A DNA stretch of 64,000 nt from Chrysomallon squamiferum. Taxonomy: Eukaryota; Mollusca; Gastropoda; Neomphalida; Peltospiridae. A program made the position numbers and the translations under genes. The stretch's first letter is position 1. Each line of letters opens with the position of its first letter. The stretch is from contig CM022671.1 of NCBI GenBank assembly GCA_012295275.1, positions 25,708,322-25,772,321 of the forward strand, written 5' to 3'. Shown one piece after another: positions 32,451 through 45,460 of the stretch. The notes beneath the pieces are model-generated. The model did not search any database. It worked only from the letters and a program-made list of their open reading frames with translations, and had not been told where the DNA came from.

Positions 32451-35400
32451 CTTTATTATTTATTTATGAAATACTTTGATCAGTTTAAACACTCTTCTCT
32501 CACTGATTATTTAGTTGATCTTTTGTATTCGAGTTTTCTATCTTATTTTCTTAATACCGGTGAACACATCTCACATAAGAGAGGCCACTCTAAATATACC
32601 AGTGAACACATCTCACATAGGGGAGGTGACTCTAAATACCAGTGAACACATCTCACATATGGGAGGGAACTTTAAGTATACCAGTGAACACATCTCACAT
32701 AAGGGAGGCCACTCCAAATATACCACTGAACACATCTCACATAAGGGAGGCAACTCTAAATATACCATTGAACACATCTCACATAGGGGAGGCGACTCAA
32801 AATACCAGTGAACACATCTCACATAGGGAAAGTAACTCTAAATATAGAAGTGAACACTTCTCGCATAAGGAAGGCGACTTTAAATATATCAGTGAACATA
32901 TTTCGCATACGGTTTTATTTATTTATTTTTTCTTAAGTCAGTCGGTATTCTCTGTTTTCTTTCTCAGTAATCAAATGAATTCAGTATGGAAATTCTTATC
33001 ATACTAATCAATGCAGTCCACATACGATTTTATATTTTATTATGAATAAAAGTTAAAAGAATGCTGCATTTAAATAGTACCACACTTCATTCTGTTAAGT
33101 TAGTTCTTTTCTTTTTTATTCATTTTTGTTCATTCTTTAAGCTGCTTCAATATTTTCTTCCTTTCTTTCTTTCCTTCTTTCTTTTCTTTCTATCCTTCAT
33201 TCTTTCTTTTCGATCTTCCTTTCTTTCATTTCTTTCTATCTTTTCCATCTTTTATCTCCTATCTTTCATTCCATCCTTCCTTCTTTATTCTACGTGCTAC
33301 CATTTCTTTATTATTTATTTATGAAATACTTTGATCAGTTTAAACACTCTTCTCTCACTGATTATTTACTTGAGCTTTTGTATTCGAGTTTTCTATCTTA
33401 TTTTCTTAATACCGGTGAACACATCTCACATAAGGGAGGCCACTCTAAATATACCAGTGAACACATCTCACATAGGGGAGGTGACTCTAAATACCAGTGA
33501 ACACATCTCACATAAGGGAGCCAACTCTAAATATACCAGTGAACACATCTCACATAGGGGAGGCGACTCAAAATACCAGTGAACACATCTCACATAGGGA
33601 AAGTAACTCTAAATATAGAAGTGAACACTTCTCGCATAAGGAAGGCGACTTTAAATATATCAGTGAACATATTTCGCATACGGTTTTATTTATTTATTTT
33701 TTCTTAAGTCAGTCGGTATTCTCTGTTTTCTTTCTCAGTAATCAAATGAATTCAGTATGGAAATTCTTATCATGCTAATCAATGCAGTCCACATACGATT
33801 TTATATTTTATTATGAATAAACTTTGAAAAGAATGCTGCATTTAAATAGTACCACGCTACATTCTGTTAAGTTAGTTCTTTTCTTTTTTATTCATTTTTG
33901 TTCATTCTTTAAGCTGCTTCAATATTTTCTTCCTTTCTTTCTTTCCTTCTTTCTTTTCTTTCTATCCTTCATTCTTTCTTTTCGATCTTCCTTTCTTTCA
34001 TTTCTTTCTATCTTTTCCATCTTTTATCTCCTATCTTTCATTCCATCCTTCCTTCTTTATTCTACGTGCTACCATTTCTTTATTATTTATTTATGAAATA
34101 CTTTGATCAGTTTAAACACTCTGCTCTCACTGATTATTTAGTTGAGCTTTTGTATTCGAGTTTTCTATCTTATTTTCTTAATACCGGTGAACACATCTCA
34201 CATAAGGGAGGCCAAATATACCAGTGAAAATATCTCACAGAATCAAAATACCAGAACACATCTCACATAAGGGAGGGTGACTCTAAATATACCAGTGAAC
34301 ACATCTCACATAGGGGAACATCTTTGAAATATACCAGTGAACACATCTCACATAAGGGAGGCGACTCAAAATACCAGTGAACACATCTCACATAGGGAAA
34401 GTAACTCTAAATATAGAAGTGAACACTTCTCGCATAAGGGAGGCGACTCTAAATATATCAGTGAACATATTTCGCATAAGCTTTTATTTATTTTTTTTTT
34501 TCTTCAGTCAGTCGGTATTCTCTGTTTTCTTTCTCAGTAATCAAATGAATTCAGTATGGAAATTCTTATCCTGCTAATCAATGCAGTCCACATACGATTT
34601 TATATTTTATTATGAATAAAAGTTAAAAGAATGCTGCATTTAAATAGTACCACACTTCATTCTGTTAAGTTAGTTCTTTTCTTTTTTATTCATTTTTGTT
34701 CATTCTTTAAGCTGCTTCAATATTTTTTTCTTTCTTTCTTTCTTTTCTTTCTTTTTTCTTTTATCCTTCATTCTTTCTTTTCGATCTTCCTTTCTTTCAT
34801 TTCTTTCTATCTTTTCCATCTTTTATCTCCTATCTTTCATTCCATCCTTCCTTCTTTTTTCTACGTGCTACCATTTCTTTATTATTTATTTATGAAATAC
34901 TTTGATCAGTTTAAACACTCTGCTCTCACTGATTATTTAGTTGAGCTTTTTTTGTATTCGAGTTTTCTATCTTATTTTCTTAATACCGGTGAACACATCT
35001 CACATAAGGGAGGCCACTCCAAATATACCAGTGAACACATCTCACATAGGGAGGTGACTCAAAATACCAGTGAACACATCTCACATAAGGGAGGCAACTC
35101 TAAATATACCAGTGAACACATCTCACATAGGGGAGGCGACTCAAAATACCAGTGAACACATCTCACATAGGGAAAGTAACTCTAAATATAGAAGTGAACA
35201 CTTCTCGCATAAGGAAGGCGACTTTAAATATATCAGTGAACATATTTCGCATAAGGTTTTATTTATTTACTTTTTCTTAAGTCAGTCGGTATTCTCTGTT
35301 TTCTTTCTCAGTAATCAAATGAATTCAGTATGGAAATTCTTATCCTGCTAATCAATGCAGTCCACATACGATTTTGTATTTTATTATGAATAAACTTTGA

Positions 35401-37489
35401 AAAGAATGCTGCATTTAAATAGTACCACGCTACATTCTGTTAAGTTAGTTCTTTTCTTTTTTATTCATTTTTGTTCATTCTTTAAGCTGCTTCAATATTT
35501 TCTTCTTTCTTTCTTTCCTTCTTTCTTTTCTTTCTATCCTTCATTCTTTCTTTTCGATCTTCCTTTCTTTCATTTCTTTCTATCTTTTCCATCTTTTATC
35601 TCCTATCTTTCATTCCATCCTTCCTTCTTTTTTCTACGTGCTACCATTTCTTTATTATTTATTTATGAAATACTTTGATCAGTTTAAACACTCTTCTCTC
35701 ACTGATTATTTAGTTGAGCTTTTGTATTCGAGTTTTCTATCTTATTTTCTTAATACCGGTGAACACATCTCACATAAGGGAGGCCACTCTAAATATACCA
35801 GTGAACACATCTCACATAGGGGAGGTGACTCTAAATACCAGTGAACACATCTCACATAAGGGAGGCAACTTTAAGTATACCAGTGAACACATCTCACATA
35901 AGGGAGGCGACTCTAAATACCAGTGAACACATCTCACATAGGGAAAGTAACTCTAAATATAGAAGTGAACACTTCTCGCATAAGGAAGGCGACTTTAAAT
36001 ATATCAGTGAACATATTTCGCATAAGGTTTTATTTATTTACTTTTTCTTAAGTCAGTCGGTATTCTCTGTTTTCTTTCTCAGTAATCAAATGAATTCAGT
36101 ATGGAAATTCTTATCCTGCTAATCAATGCAGTCCACATACGATTTTGTATTTTATTATGAATAAAAGTTAAAAGAATGCTGCATTTAAATAGTACCACAC
36201 TTCATTCTGTTAAGTTAGTTCTTTTCTTGTTTATTCATTTTTGTTCATTCTTTAAGCTGCTTCAATATTTTCTTCCTTTCTTTCTTTCCTTCTTTCTTTT
36301 CTTTCTATCCTTCATTCTTTCTTTTCGATCTTCCTTTCTTTCATTTCTTTCTATCTTTTCCATCTTTTATCTCCTATCTTTCATTCATCCATCCTTCCTT
36401 CTTTTTTCTACGTGCTACCCATTTCTTTATTTTTAATTTATGAAATACTTTGATCAGTTTAAACACTCTTCTCTCACTGATTATTTAAAGTTTTCTATCT
36501 TATTTTCTTAATACTGATTGAACACATTCACATAAGGGAGGCCACTTTTCCAAATATACCACTGAACAGTTTTCACATATCTTATTTTCTTAATACCAGT
36601 GAACACATCTCACATAAGGGAGGCCACTCCAAATATACCAGTGAACACATCTCACATAAGGGAGGCGACTCAAAATACCAGTGAACACATCTCACATAAG
36701 GGAGGCAACTCTAAATATACCAGTGAACACATCTCACATAGGGGAGGCGACTCTAAATACCAGTGAACACATCTCACATAGGGAAAGTAACTCTAAATAT
36801 AGAAGTGAACACTTCTCGCATAAGGGAGGCGATTCTAAATATATCAGTGAACATATTTCGCATAAGGTTTTATTTATTTTTTTTTTTCTTAAGTCAGTCG
36901 GTATTCTCTGTTTTCTTTCTCAGTAATCAAATGAATTCAGTATGGAAATTCTTATCATGCTAATCAATGCAGTCCACATACGATTTTATATTTTATTATG
37001 AATAAACTTTAAAAGAATGCTGCATTTAAATAGTACCACACTTCATTCTGTTAAGTTAGTTCTTTTCTTTTTTATTCATTTTTGTTCATTCTTTAAGCTG
37101 CTTCAATATTTTCTTCCTTTCTTTCTTTCCTTCTTTCTTTTCTTTCTATCCTTCATTCTTTCTTTTCGATCTTCCTTTCTTTCATTTCTTTCTATCTTTT
37201 CCATCTTTTATTTCCTATCTTTCATTCCATCCTTCCTTCTTTTTTCTACGTGCTACCATTTCTTTATTATTTATTTATGAAATACTTTAATCAGTTTAAA
37301 CACTCTTCTCTCACTGATTATTTAGTTGAGCTTTTGTATTCGAGTTTTCTATCTTATTTTCTTAATACCGGTGAACACATCTCACATAAGGGAGGCCACT
37401 CTAAATATACCAGTGAACACATCTCACATAGGGGAGGTGACTCTAAATACCAGTGAACACATCTCACATAAGGGAGGCAACTTTAAGTA

Positions 37490-37690
37490 TACCAGTGAAC
37501 ACATCTCACATAAGGGAGGCGACTCTAAATACCAGTGAACACATCTCACATAGGGAAAGTAACTCTAAATATAGAAGTGAACACATCTCACATAAGGGAG
37601 GCAACTTTAAGTATACCAGTGAACACATCTCACATAAGGGAGGCGACTCTAAATACCAGTGAACACATCTCACATAGGGAAAGTAACTCT
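37490..37690. repeat. Local duplication of three monomers in the eighth block
   Basis: The run of an AGGCAACTTTAAGTAT monomer, an AGGCGACTCTAAATAC monomer and the AGGGAAAGTAAC monomer occurs twice in succession, making this cluster longer than its siblings and explaining the 896 bp block length. Confidence 0.75.
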
Positions 37691-38713
37691 AAATATAGAA
37701 GTGAACACTTCTCGCATAAGGGAGGCGATTCTAAATATATCAGTGAACATATTTCGCATACGGTTTTATTTATTTATTTTTTCTTCAGTCAGTCGGTATT
37801 CTCTGTTTTCTTTCTCAGTAATCAAATGAATTCAGTATGGAAATTCTTATCATGATAATCAATGCAGTCCACATACGATTTTATATTTTATTATGAATAA
37901 AATCTGAAAAGAATGCTGCGTTTAAATAGTACCACGCTTTGTTCTGTTTCCTTAGACTTTTCTTTTCTTTTCTTATTCATTTTTGTTCATTCTTTAAGCT
38001 GTTTCAATATTTTCTTTCTTTCTTTCTTTCCTTCTTTCTTTTCTATCTTTCTTTCTTTCTTTTCTTTCTCTCTTTTCCATCTTTTATTTCCTATCTTTCA
38101 TTCCATCCTTCCTTCTTTTTTCTTCGTGCTACCATTTCTTTATTATTTATTTATGAAGTTCTTTAATCAGTTTAAACACTCTTCTCTTACTGATTATTTA
38201 GTTAAGCTTTTGTACTCGAGTTTTCTATCTTATTTTCTTAATACCAGTGAACACATCTCACATGAGGGAGGCCACTCCAAATATGCGGTATTCTGGAAAG
38301 CATTCTAGGTTTCACTAGAATATATATATTTCAGCAGGTGTGCGTGTTCATGTGCTTGTGGAGCGATTTCATAATTTTATCTACTGTGTCTCTGTCCATG
38401 GTGTTACGTCTGTGTGCGTGTTTCAATAAGTTGGTTCATTCATTAATTTATTACAATTATTTCCTGGTTGAGTGGAATATACGTAACGTTAAAATAAAAT
38501 AAATTCAATTAAAACTGTTCACGCTTAGGCGGAATATCAGAGCTACCGACGACAGAAGACTCCACGTGATCCGCCCATTCTTTCCGGGCACTTTTCTCTA
38601 TAACCAAGAGCAGGAGCTGCAGCAGTTACTTTTCCGAGAAGAATCTTGTCTGCATTCATCTAGCGAAGTCTTACGTACAGCTTGACTACAAACAGAAAAA
38701 TCAAACAGTCGTA

Positions 38714-38914
38714 ATGTCTGTCGTTCTTCCAATCCAGCTGACTCTTGTTTTAACACAGAACTACATGTCCTTCGTCAACGATGAGGAATTTGGTTTCACC
38801 AAAACATTCAACTGTCGTCCGATACCTGAGAAGTTTCTTGACGACAGAACTGTTTTTTCAGACTTTGTGAGTCTACAACATGACTGTTCGTCTCAGAGGT
38901 TTTTCTGCTGCTAG
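38714..38914 (+). CDS. Hypothetical 66-residue ORF (ORF1), copy E
   Basis: Intact, with one change (MSVVLPIQLTL). The upstream box reads TCTATAAC rather than TATATAAC. No family recognised. Confidence 0.3.
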   Translation: MSVVLPIQLTLVLTQNYMSFVNDEEFGFTKTFNCRPIPEKFLDDRTVFSDFVSLQHDCSSQRFFCC

Positions 38915-39077
38915 TTTTTACTTCATTCCGAAAACATGGCAAGAATATTTGCAACATTGGCGGCTATGGATTTTCTTGGTATGTAAAAGAAAGAAAGGAA
39001 AACACAGGAACTGGAAGAAGAAAAAAGCAAAACTGTACCGAGTAGAGATGAACAACAGGCATGAAGATTGTCGTTAA
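38880..39077 (+). CDS. Hypothetical basic ORF (ORF2), copy E
   Basis: 65 codons beginning MTVRLRGFSAA, with the same lysine-rich patch and normal stop as copy B. It overlaps the end of ORF1. Confidence 0.25.
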   Translation: MTVRLRGFSAASFYFIPKTWQEYLQHWRLWIFLVCKRKKGKHRNWKKKKAKLYRVEMNNRHEDCR

Positions 39078-39791
39078 TTTTGTAGCACCAATGTTTTATT
39101 TTACATCTTTAGGTTTTGATTATTTTGACTTTTTCCAACACCATTGTTTTGGTTGTTTTGTACATAGTATGTGTGTGTGTGTGTGTGTGTTTATATTATG
39201 TTAATTACTATAACTTTGACATTTTTACATTTTGATTGTAATTTTAACAGTAATCTTGATGATTACTGTAAGTTTTACAATGTTTAGAGCTGAAAATTAG
39301 TTTAGTTCTTATTCAAGCTCATTACAAATAATATGAAATTTTACAGCATCTGTATTTTGGTTGCTTAGTTTCTTTGTAAAGCATGTAGAGATTATAACTA
39401 TTTCGAGATTTTAGAACAGGCGGTTTTGGCTGCTGTGTTGTCTAATAATGGACTTGCTGATTACTGTTGCTCTGATACTGTTTTTTGAATCAAGAGTATT
39501 TGAATTCCATTATTTACAGTATACATGTACATTACAATCGGTTTTCATTTGTTAATTTTCAGTAAATTATTTAGTTACATTTCTGTTTTGTTTTCATTTG
39601 AGAAAAGTTAAATTTTGCCTTCTATTTTATAAGAAGCTCACGTGCTTAGATTTATAATTATATCGACTCCGCGTTATAATTCATAAATGTATGTCTGTGT
39701 TAATACGTTATTGTTCGCAGTCTCTTTTTGTGACAGCAGTCCGGTTGCTGTAAACAACAGAGTTTGAAAGCTCAGGGCTTATTTTTATTTC

Positions 39792-41306
39792 TTAACCCCC
39801 AAGTCGACGCGTCTGTGTTTGCGGTTGTTTGTGTCGTAGTCTGGAAAGACCCCATAAACGTTTCAAAGGTACACACAAAAAAAAAAAAAATAAATTAAAA
39901 TCAAGCCACATTATCAATGAAGAGCATATATTTGATAATGATTCCAATGTATAAACTATTTTTTTTTTCCTGACCTAATGAACTCATATAACAGAACAGC
40001 TACACTATTGTCTAAAATACGAAGATTCATGAAACGTTCTCAGTCACAAAACACTGTATGTTCTTCCGGGTTACCTCCGGCGACAACAGTGGAAATTGTT
40101 TCATGGTCTGATGGTTTTGTATGCAGTACGTGAAAGGCAGACAAATCAAACAATCTATTCACAGCAAAATAAATCATTAAAAGATAATGAGACCCCTGTC
40201 CATTTTCTAATTTCTCATTGCCCATGCGTCCTGTATGTATACATTTTCATTATACAACGTGTGGCCTGTGGCCCATTTCATACCTCATTCTATGAAATGA
40301 TTTCGAGATGAGGTTTGCAATATGACCAAAACTGAGCTTAAAAAAACAATGAATTTAGTAAATAATAGAGAACAATTTCCAAAGCGTTACAGTTACCAAG
40401 TTGCCAACAATTTTCTAGATTGGTTAGCTTAACACACTGATAGGCCTGTTCCTACTCGAAGTCAGTGAACGTAACAGAGGCTGAGCTATGCTCCTTGCAA
40501 ACGTTTTTGCCACACAGTTTGCAGATCATCTGTGATTTTCTGTCCTGGTTTCTGGGACACATGAAGCACCTTCTCTTTTTAGGTGGTCCTTCAGGGTTTA
40601 CCCGATCCCTTTTCACAATACTGTACTCCAAGGCAATAAGAGCAAGCTCGGCTCCTTTCTGGATGGCTCTGATTCAGTCGGCTGATTCCCACGTTCTGCC
40701 AGGAAGTCTGGTAGTCTGGAAATTTTACTGCTACTGCTGCTACATCTAACACGCTGAAGAAAACACATCGCATGATCTTCCGTCTACATGTATAAAGTGT
40801 AACCAAGTGGTCCAGGTTATCTACTCCTCCCTTTGTAGAGTTGTAGCAGAGAGTACATTTTTCATGATGCTGACTAGTCAGACAGGTATCACTTTTGTTC
40901 TGTTCTATTCTCACTCAAAACATCATAATTTGTTAATTTTATGTCATATATCTTGACACCATAATAAATAGATGATACTGGTGCAAAGGTTTCTATTTTT
41001 ACTTAGCTGATTTTCTGTGGAAAAAGTTCATCTGTATGATCTAGTTGACTTCTGTATGATTTATGTGTGGCTTCTTTTCAAAATTCCCAGTAGATGGAGT
41101 AACTTCAACTTCTTCTAGAAAACAGTAAACTCTGGGGTCTGGGTAGAACGTGGTTTCTGACTTTTAGGCCAAATTTACGTAGAATGAGTCACGTGATCCA
41201 CAATCATGACAGTGACCAAAGAGGGGGCATGTCACGGAAAGGCAGGCAGAGAACAGTTCACGTTTACGAGTTTTCTACAGACATTTCTGTGTGGCTTAAG
41301 GGTTAA
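39792..41306 (-). mobile_element. piggyBac-type element in unit E, TTAA-flanked
   Basis: Element 39796-41302 (1507 bp) between TTAA at 39792-39795 and TTAA at 41303-41306. Ends CCCCCAAGTCGACGCG and, inverted, CCCTTAAGCC. It keeps most of the internal segment missing from A and D. Confidence 0.85.
40452..40914 (-). pseudogene. piggyBac transposase C-terminal remnant, copy E
   Basis: Carries CYNSTKGGVDNLDHLVTLY and CRRKIMRCVFFSVLD; the WPV of the RRWPV block has been deleted. The cysteine finger follows in another frame, with a stop at 40452-40454. Non-functional. Confidence 0.85.
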
Positions 41307-41389
41307 CTGTATATTTGAAACCTTTGATTTTAAGGGGGTTATTCCTAATTGCTTTAATTTTTAAGAAACCGTTTTTATTTTACTGAAAA

Positions 41390-41391
<2 letters not shown>

Positions 41392-41455
<64 letters not shown>
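41392..41455. repeat. (CA)n microsatellite of unit E
   Basis: A pure CA tract of about 31 repeats beside the piggyBac site. Confidence 0.95.
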
Positions 41456-41460
<5 letters not shown>

Positions 41461-41559
41461 ACTTGTCAGTACCAAGTTTCCCACAAAAGACAGGTGCACG
41501 CAAAAATGACAAAGGACAAAGAACTGCGTGCTTCCTGGGAAGCGATGATTACCCTCGGT

Positions 41560-41730
41560 TACTGAGCAACGTTTATTAAGACAGTCTTGATGGCCGGATG
41601 ATAACGTCTTCGGAATGCGGGCGACCGGGTGCCGTACGTTCGAGTCTCGTGAGCGGCCTCTGACGGAGTTTGTGAGGTCGTGATTAGATTTGATCCTCCT
41701 GTGCCAGTGCGTTCCCGAAAATAATCAGAT
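41560..41730 (+). repeat. tRNA-derived SINE-like segment, unit E
   Basis: A-box-like TGATGGCCGGATGATAACG at 41589 and B-box-like GTTCGAGTCTC at 41638. Same body as in the other units. Confidence 0.6.
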
Positions 41731-42380
41731 GTAAATAAGTCAGAGAATATTCAAAATCCTGAAAAACATACATAGATAACAATACGAATCTGGGAATCAC
41801 CGCTCTGCAGAATAGAGACACAGAGAGAGAGAGAAAGATGCTGGATTATTCAGATAAGCTTACCTTTGAAGACAGAATAATATACAAAAATAAGTAACAA
41901 TTAAAACATTTTTAAAATAATATATTTGTATGCTTACGTAAATTAAAAATATATTAAAAATTGATATTGTTTCAAAACAGGCAGAACGTTGACTGGATTT
42001 AATTTATAAACAAACTTGTCTTAAAATTAGTTCGTCAAGAATTAAGATTCTTTTTCATACATCGGATTCTCAGTAGTCATCTTATAAAACAGCATATTCA
42101 GTATATTTTATTTATTTATTTTTTAATTACTGTTAAATCACATATATCGTTGAGGACTACACAGAAAAGAAACTCGCTACGTCTAGTTAGTCTTTTACTG
42201 TTAGCAACAATATATATTTTGATTTGTAACCACAAAATATATAAATATACTGAATCTCATGCAATAGTGTAGAATGGGATCCAAAAACCATTGGAGGCAA
42301 TAAATTCGAAATCTCCTTGTGCCAGACAGCTCAAAACAGTTTCAAATTAAGGAGACACACACGCACACACGCACATAACA

Positions 42381-42381
<1 letters not shown>

Positions 42382-42465
<84 letters not shown>
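42382..42465. repeat. (CT)n microsatellite of unit E
   Basis: A CT tract of about 41 repeats, followed by a short AT stretch. Confidence 0.95.
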
Positions 42466-42468
<3 letters not shown>

Positions 42469-43086
42469 CATATATATAAATAGGCAAAATACCCCGATAT
42501 TCTCCCAGGTCTATGTAGGCATCTTGCCCCGTCCTTACAACATATAAATACGTTTTCTTGTAAAAGGCAAGAGAAAATTATTCATAAAATCAGTCAACAA
42601 TAGACAAGATCCTTTCACGGGAAACATCAGACACATTCGGATTCATCTGATGTGGAGACGGTGGACTAGCTAAATAAACAGAAATATGAATTTTACTGAA
42701 ATCACGAAGAAAATCGCTCTGTTTGTTACCTTTTCTTCTAGGTAAATTTTGAAACGGAACTAATAAAATACCAGTGCTTCATTCAGGTGGTTGGCATTTG
42801 ATCAGGACTAGCTTTCTCTTCCTGCTGTCAGATTTTTTTTTTTTTTTTTTTTTTTTTTGATACTAGAAAGGCCTGTTCAAAATGGTCACTATGGAAACAG
42901 GTTATGATCTAAATTGTCAACAATTGGCCGACCGGTTTTTTTACGGGTTTGATTTTACTACTAATATTCGTTCTACCTCCTATTCCACAAGAGTGAGAAC
43001 CGAATTATGAATATTTAAATGATTCAAAAGATAAATCGTTCTAAATGTGTTCAAATATATAACCTTACAGATTCCAATTAATTCTT

Positions 43087-43118
<32 letters not shown>

Positions 43119-43398
43119 AAGAAGTAAAAGAAGGAAAGAAACAGGTTTGTTAAAAAAATTCTTGTTTTATTTGTTCATACAAGTGTGTAAAATGTTCGAT
43201 AATCACTTACGTTTTATACTCATCTGAACTGACAGGCAGGTATGTACGTATCGTGTACGCATTTATAACTATATCGAGTCCGTGTTGTAATTTTTAAACG
43301 TTTATAAACGTCACAGGTTTTCTCACTTCATAAATATATATCTGGTGTTAACAAGTTAATGTACACTGACAGAAAATCAAACAGGTTACCACGTATAT

Positions 43399-43430
<32 letters not shown>

Positions 43431-43492
43431 CAATGTCGTGCACACAACAGCGTTTGAAAGCACAGTACTTGATTTTTAGTTTTTAACTGAAT

Positions 43493-43496
43493 GTTG
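43493..43496 (+). other. Empty piggyBac target site (TTAA), flank of E
   Basis: Same arrangement as 28530-28533: GTTTGAAAGCACAG, then TTTTTAACTGAATG with no element. Confidence 0.75.
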
Positions 43497-43575
43497 GACA
43501 TTTTTTATTTTAAGTGGGTGATTCCAAATTTTGCTTTAATTTTTAGAAAAACCTAAAATTGTTTTTAATTTACCG

Positions 43576-43632
<57 letters not shown>

Positions 43633-44223
43633 GTGAAATTACTGAATCATGACTATATCGATTAAATCAATTTTGCGACTGAACAATATTATTTATTAAA
43701 ATTACCAATCCTTCTTCTTCTACGACTACAATTGTTGTTTAGTAGCAACATGAAAATTATTATTATTATTATTTGTAGTAGTAGTAGTAGTAGTATTAGT
43801 ATTGGTTTTTTAAACATAGAAACTTTTTTTTTAGTAAAGAAAAAACATTGTATTTTATTAATTATACTAATATTTAAAATGAACAGACGACTTTCTCAAA
43901 CTGACACACTACAATTCAGAAAATCATTTTAAAATAAACCTCCTGATTCTACAAAACGCTGTATTATGTTTTACAGGGGTTTTTTTCTTCTGTATTTATT
44001 ATGTGTGCAGATACCGCAGTGGTTTCAACTATAGATAACATTAAGGACAGTACTGGTGTATGCTGCATTCTGATGGTTACGTCGAGAGTATGCTGGCTTT
44101 TTAGAAATTTCTGTGCTGTATCACTTTAGAAAAAGTGTGAAGACGGCATGCATTAATAATAATAATAATAAAAAAAAAAAAAGGATAATAAAAATCGTAA
44201 TTGTATACAGTATTCTTTATTAT

Positions 44224-44263
<40 letters not shown>

Positions 44264-45104
44264 CTTCTTGTTCGTTTTATTTTACATTACAGACAAAAAG
44301 TTTTCATAGATTGAGTCTATGTACGTTTCCAGTTTTTTTTTTTTTAAAGAAACTGGATTTATAGGTAAGGGTTTGAATTTATCTTCAAGTTCGTACAGTA
44401 GTACAATTTAGTTGTTGTTTCTCCTCTTCTTTTTTTTCTTCTTCTTTTTTTTTTTAATTTAATTTAATTTAATTTATTTATTTTAGACAGACATTTGCAA
44501 TTCAAAACTTACTTCTATTTATTAGAACAAAAGATGTAGGTAATCCTCAGATTAGACAATGGCCCTGAAAGTAGTGAAATTGACAAGGTTGTAAATATTG
44601 AACCCTTGGAAGGTTTGAAAGATTACTGTTATTTCTTTAGTTGTATTGACATCAGGTCAGTAGTACCTTACAACATTTAGAACATAAAATCAATGATTAA
44701 GTTCAGCAGAAAAAAAAAAAAAAAAAAAAAGAAAATAAAAGATTAAGATGTGGTATTTAGGCAGGAAATGTGCACTGTTTTATTGCACTTAGGAATATTC
44801 TGGCCACCAAGGATAGAGTAAACATTCTACCTTACCCTTCATAGTTTTCTCATTTCTTAAAAGAAATAATGTTTATAAAATGTGAATTGATTAGGTAAAG
44901 ACAAGAAATAATTTAGGCAAATCAGGGATGTTCAATACATAAGAAACAAATCATGAAATAAAACTACATAAACATCAATTTCCCCACCCCCACGAGTAAA
45001 AAAATTTAACAGGATATATAAAAATATATCTCAGTCTCACCAGTTCCTGAAATTTAAGATTTACAAAAAATAAAACCAACAAAACTTTCAAAATTTTCAT
45101 TATG

Positions 45105-45460
45105 TTTTTTTTTTTTTTTTTTTTTTTAAATTGTTTTATTTTATTGCAAATCAAGTTGTGTACAATGAAGAAAATCTAGACAATATACGCCTCTGAGCCA
45201 TGACATAAGAAAACACTGGAGATCTAACAGTAACACACAGCTATTTCTTTGTAACAACATGCAACCAAGCAAACCACCTGCCAAAACCACCGACCACCTC
45301 GGTTCACAGGTATCGGTTCTGTTCCTTGAAAGAAGTGTGTGCATATACATTGTTTTACATACTTGTTAAATTAAATATTAAAATTAAATTATAGACAATA
45401 ACATTTTAATATTTGACAATTGCTTATCATTTTGTAAACATATGTGAATGAATATTTAAT
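45105..45460 (-). other. Possible mRNA 3' end, duplicate of 30155-30480
   Basis: Minus-strand AATAAA at 45140-45145 followed by a run of A (45105-45127). It lies about 7 kb downstream of the NLK stop on the same strand, so it could be a distal NLK polyadenylation site if the 3' UTR is very long. A retrocopy or another gene's end is equally possible. Confidence 0.3.

Larger units (their letters stand above)
31917..38282. repeat. Higher-order minisatellite, eight 770-900 bp blocks
   Basis: Each block has 3-8 monomers of about 42 bp (GAACACATCTCACATAAGGG then AGGC, A/T-rich tail, CAGT; a 40 bp variant lacks TA) and a spacer of about 500 bp. The spacer contains TTTATTTATT, an AATGAATTCAGTATGG block and a TTTC/TTCC polypyrimidine tract. 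The anchor ATGCTGC occurs at 32209, 33061, 33833, 34631, 35406, 36176, 37017 and 37913, giving spacings of 770-896 bp. The last monomers of each cluster are fixed variants (AGGGAAAGTAAC, then CACTTCTCGCATAAGG, then CATATTTCGCATA), so whole blocks were amplified. Confidence 0.92.
38283..43330 (+). repeat. 5 kb unit, copy E (5' truncated)
   Basis: Starts at ATGCGGTATTCTGG immediately after the last minisatellite monomer, so it lacks the hAT MITE part and A/T tract found at the start of A-D. It keeps a roughly 240 bp block after ORF2 (about 39260-39515) that B-D have lost. It ends with the same CTCACTTCATA tail as D and continues into the second 3.5 kb flank. Confidence 0.92.

Noticed and set aside
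31917-38282. A repeat protein with a 14-residue period (EHISHKGG...SKYT), or on the other strand a Cys-repeat (PPLCEMCS)
   Set aside because: The 42 bp monomers read in frame, but the 40 bp variants and the spacers break every frame after a few monomers. There is no start context or splicing pattern, and the blocks are homogenised as DNA.
31917-38282. CRISPR-like array
   Set aside because: Monomers are contiguous and similar, with no unique spacers, and the window is clearly an animal genome with introns.
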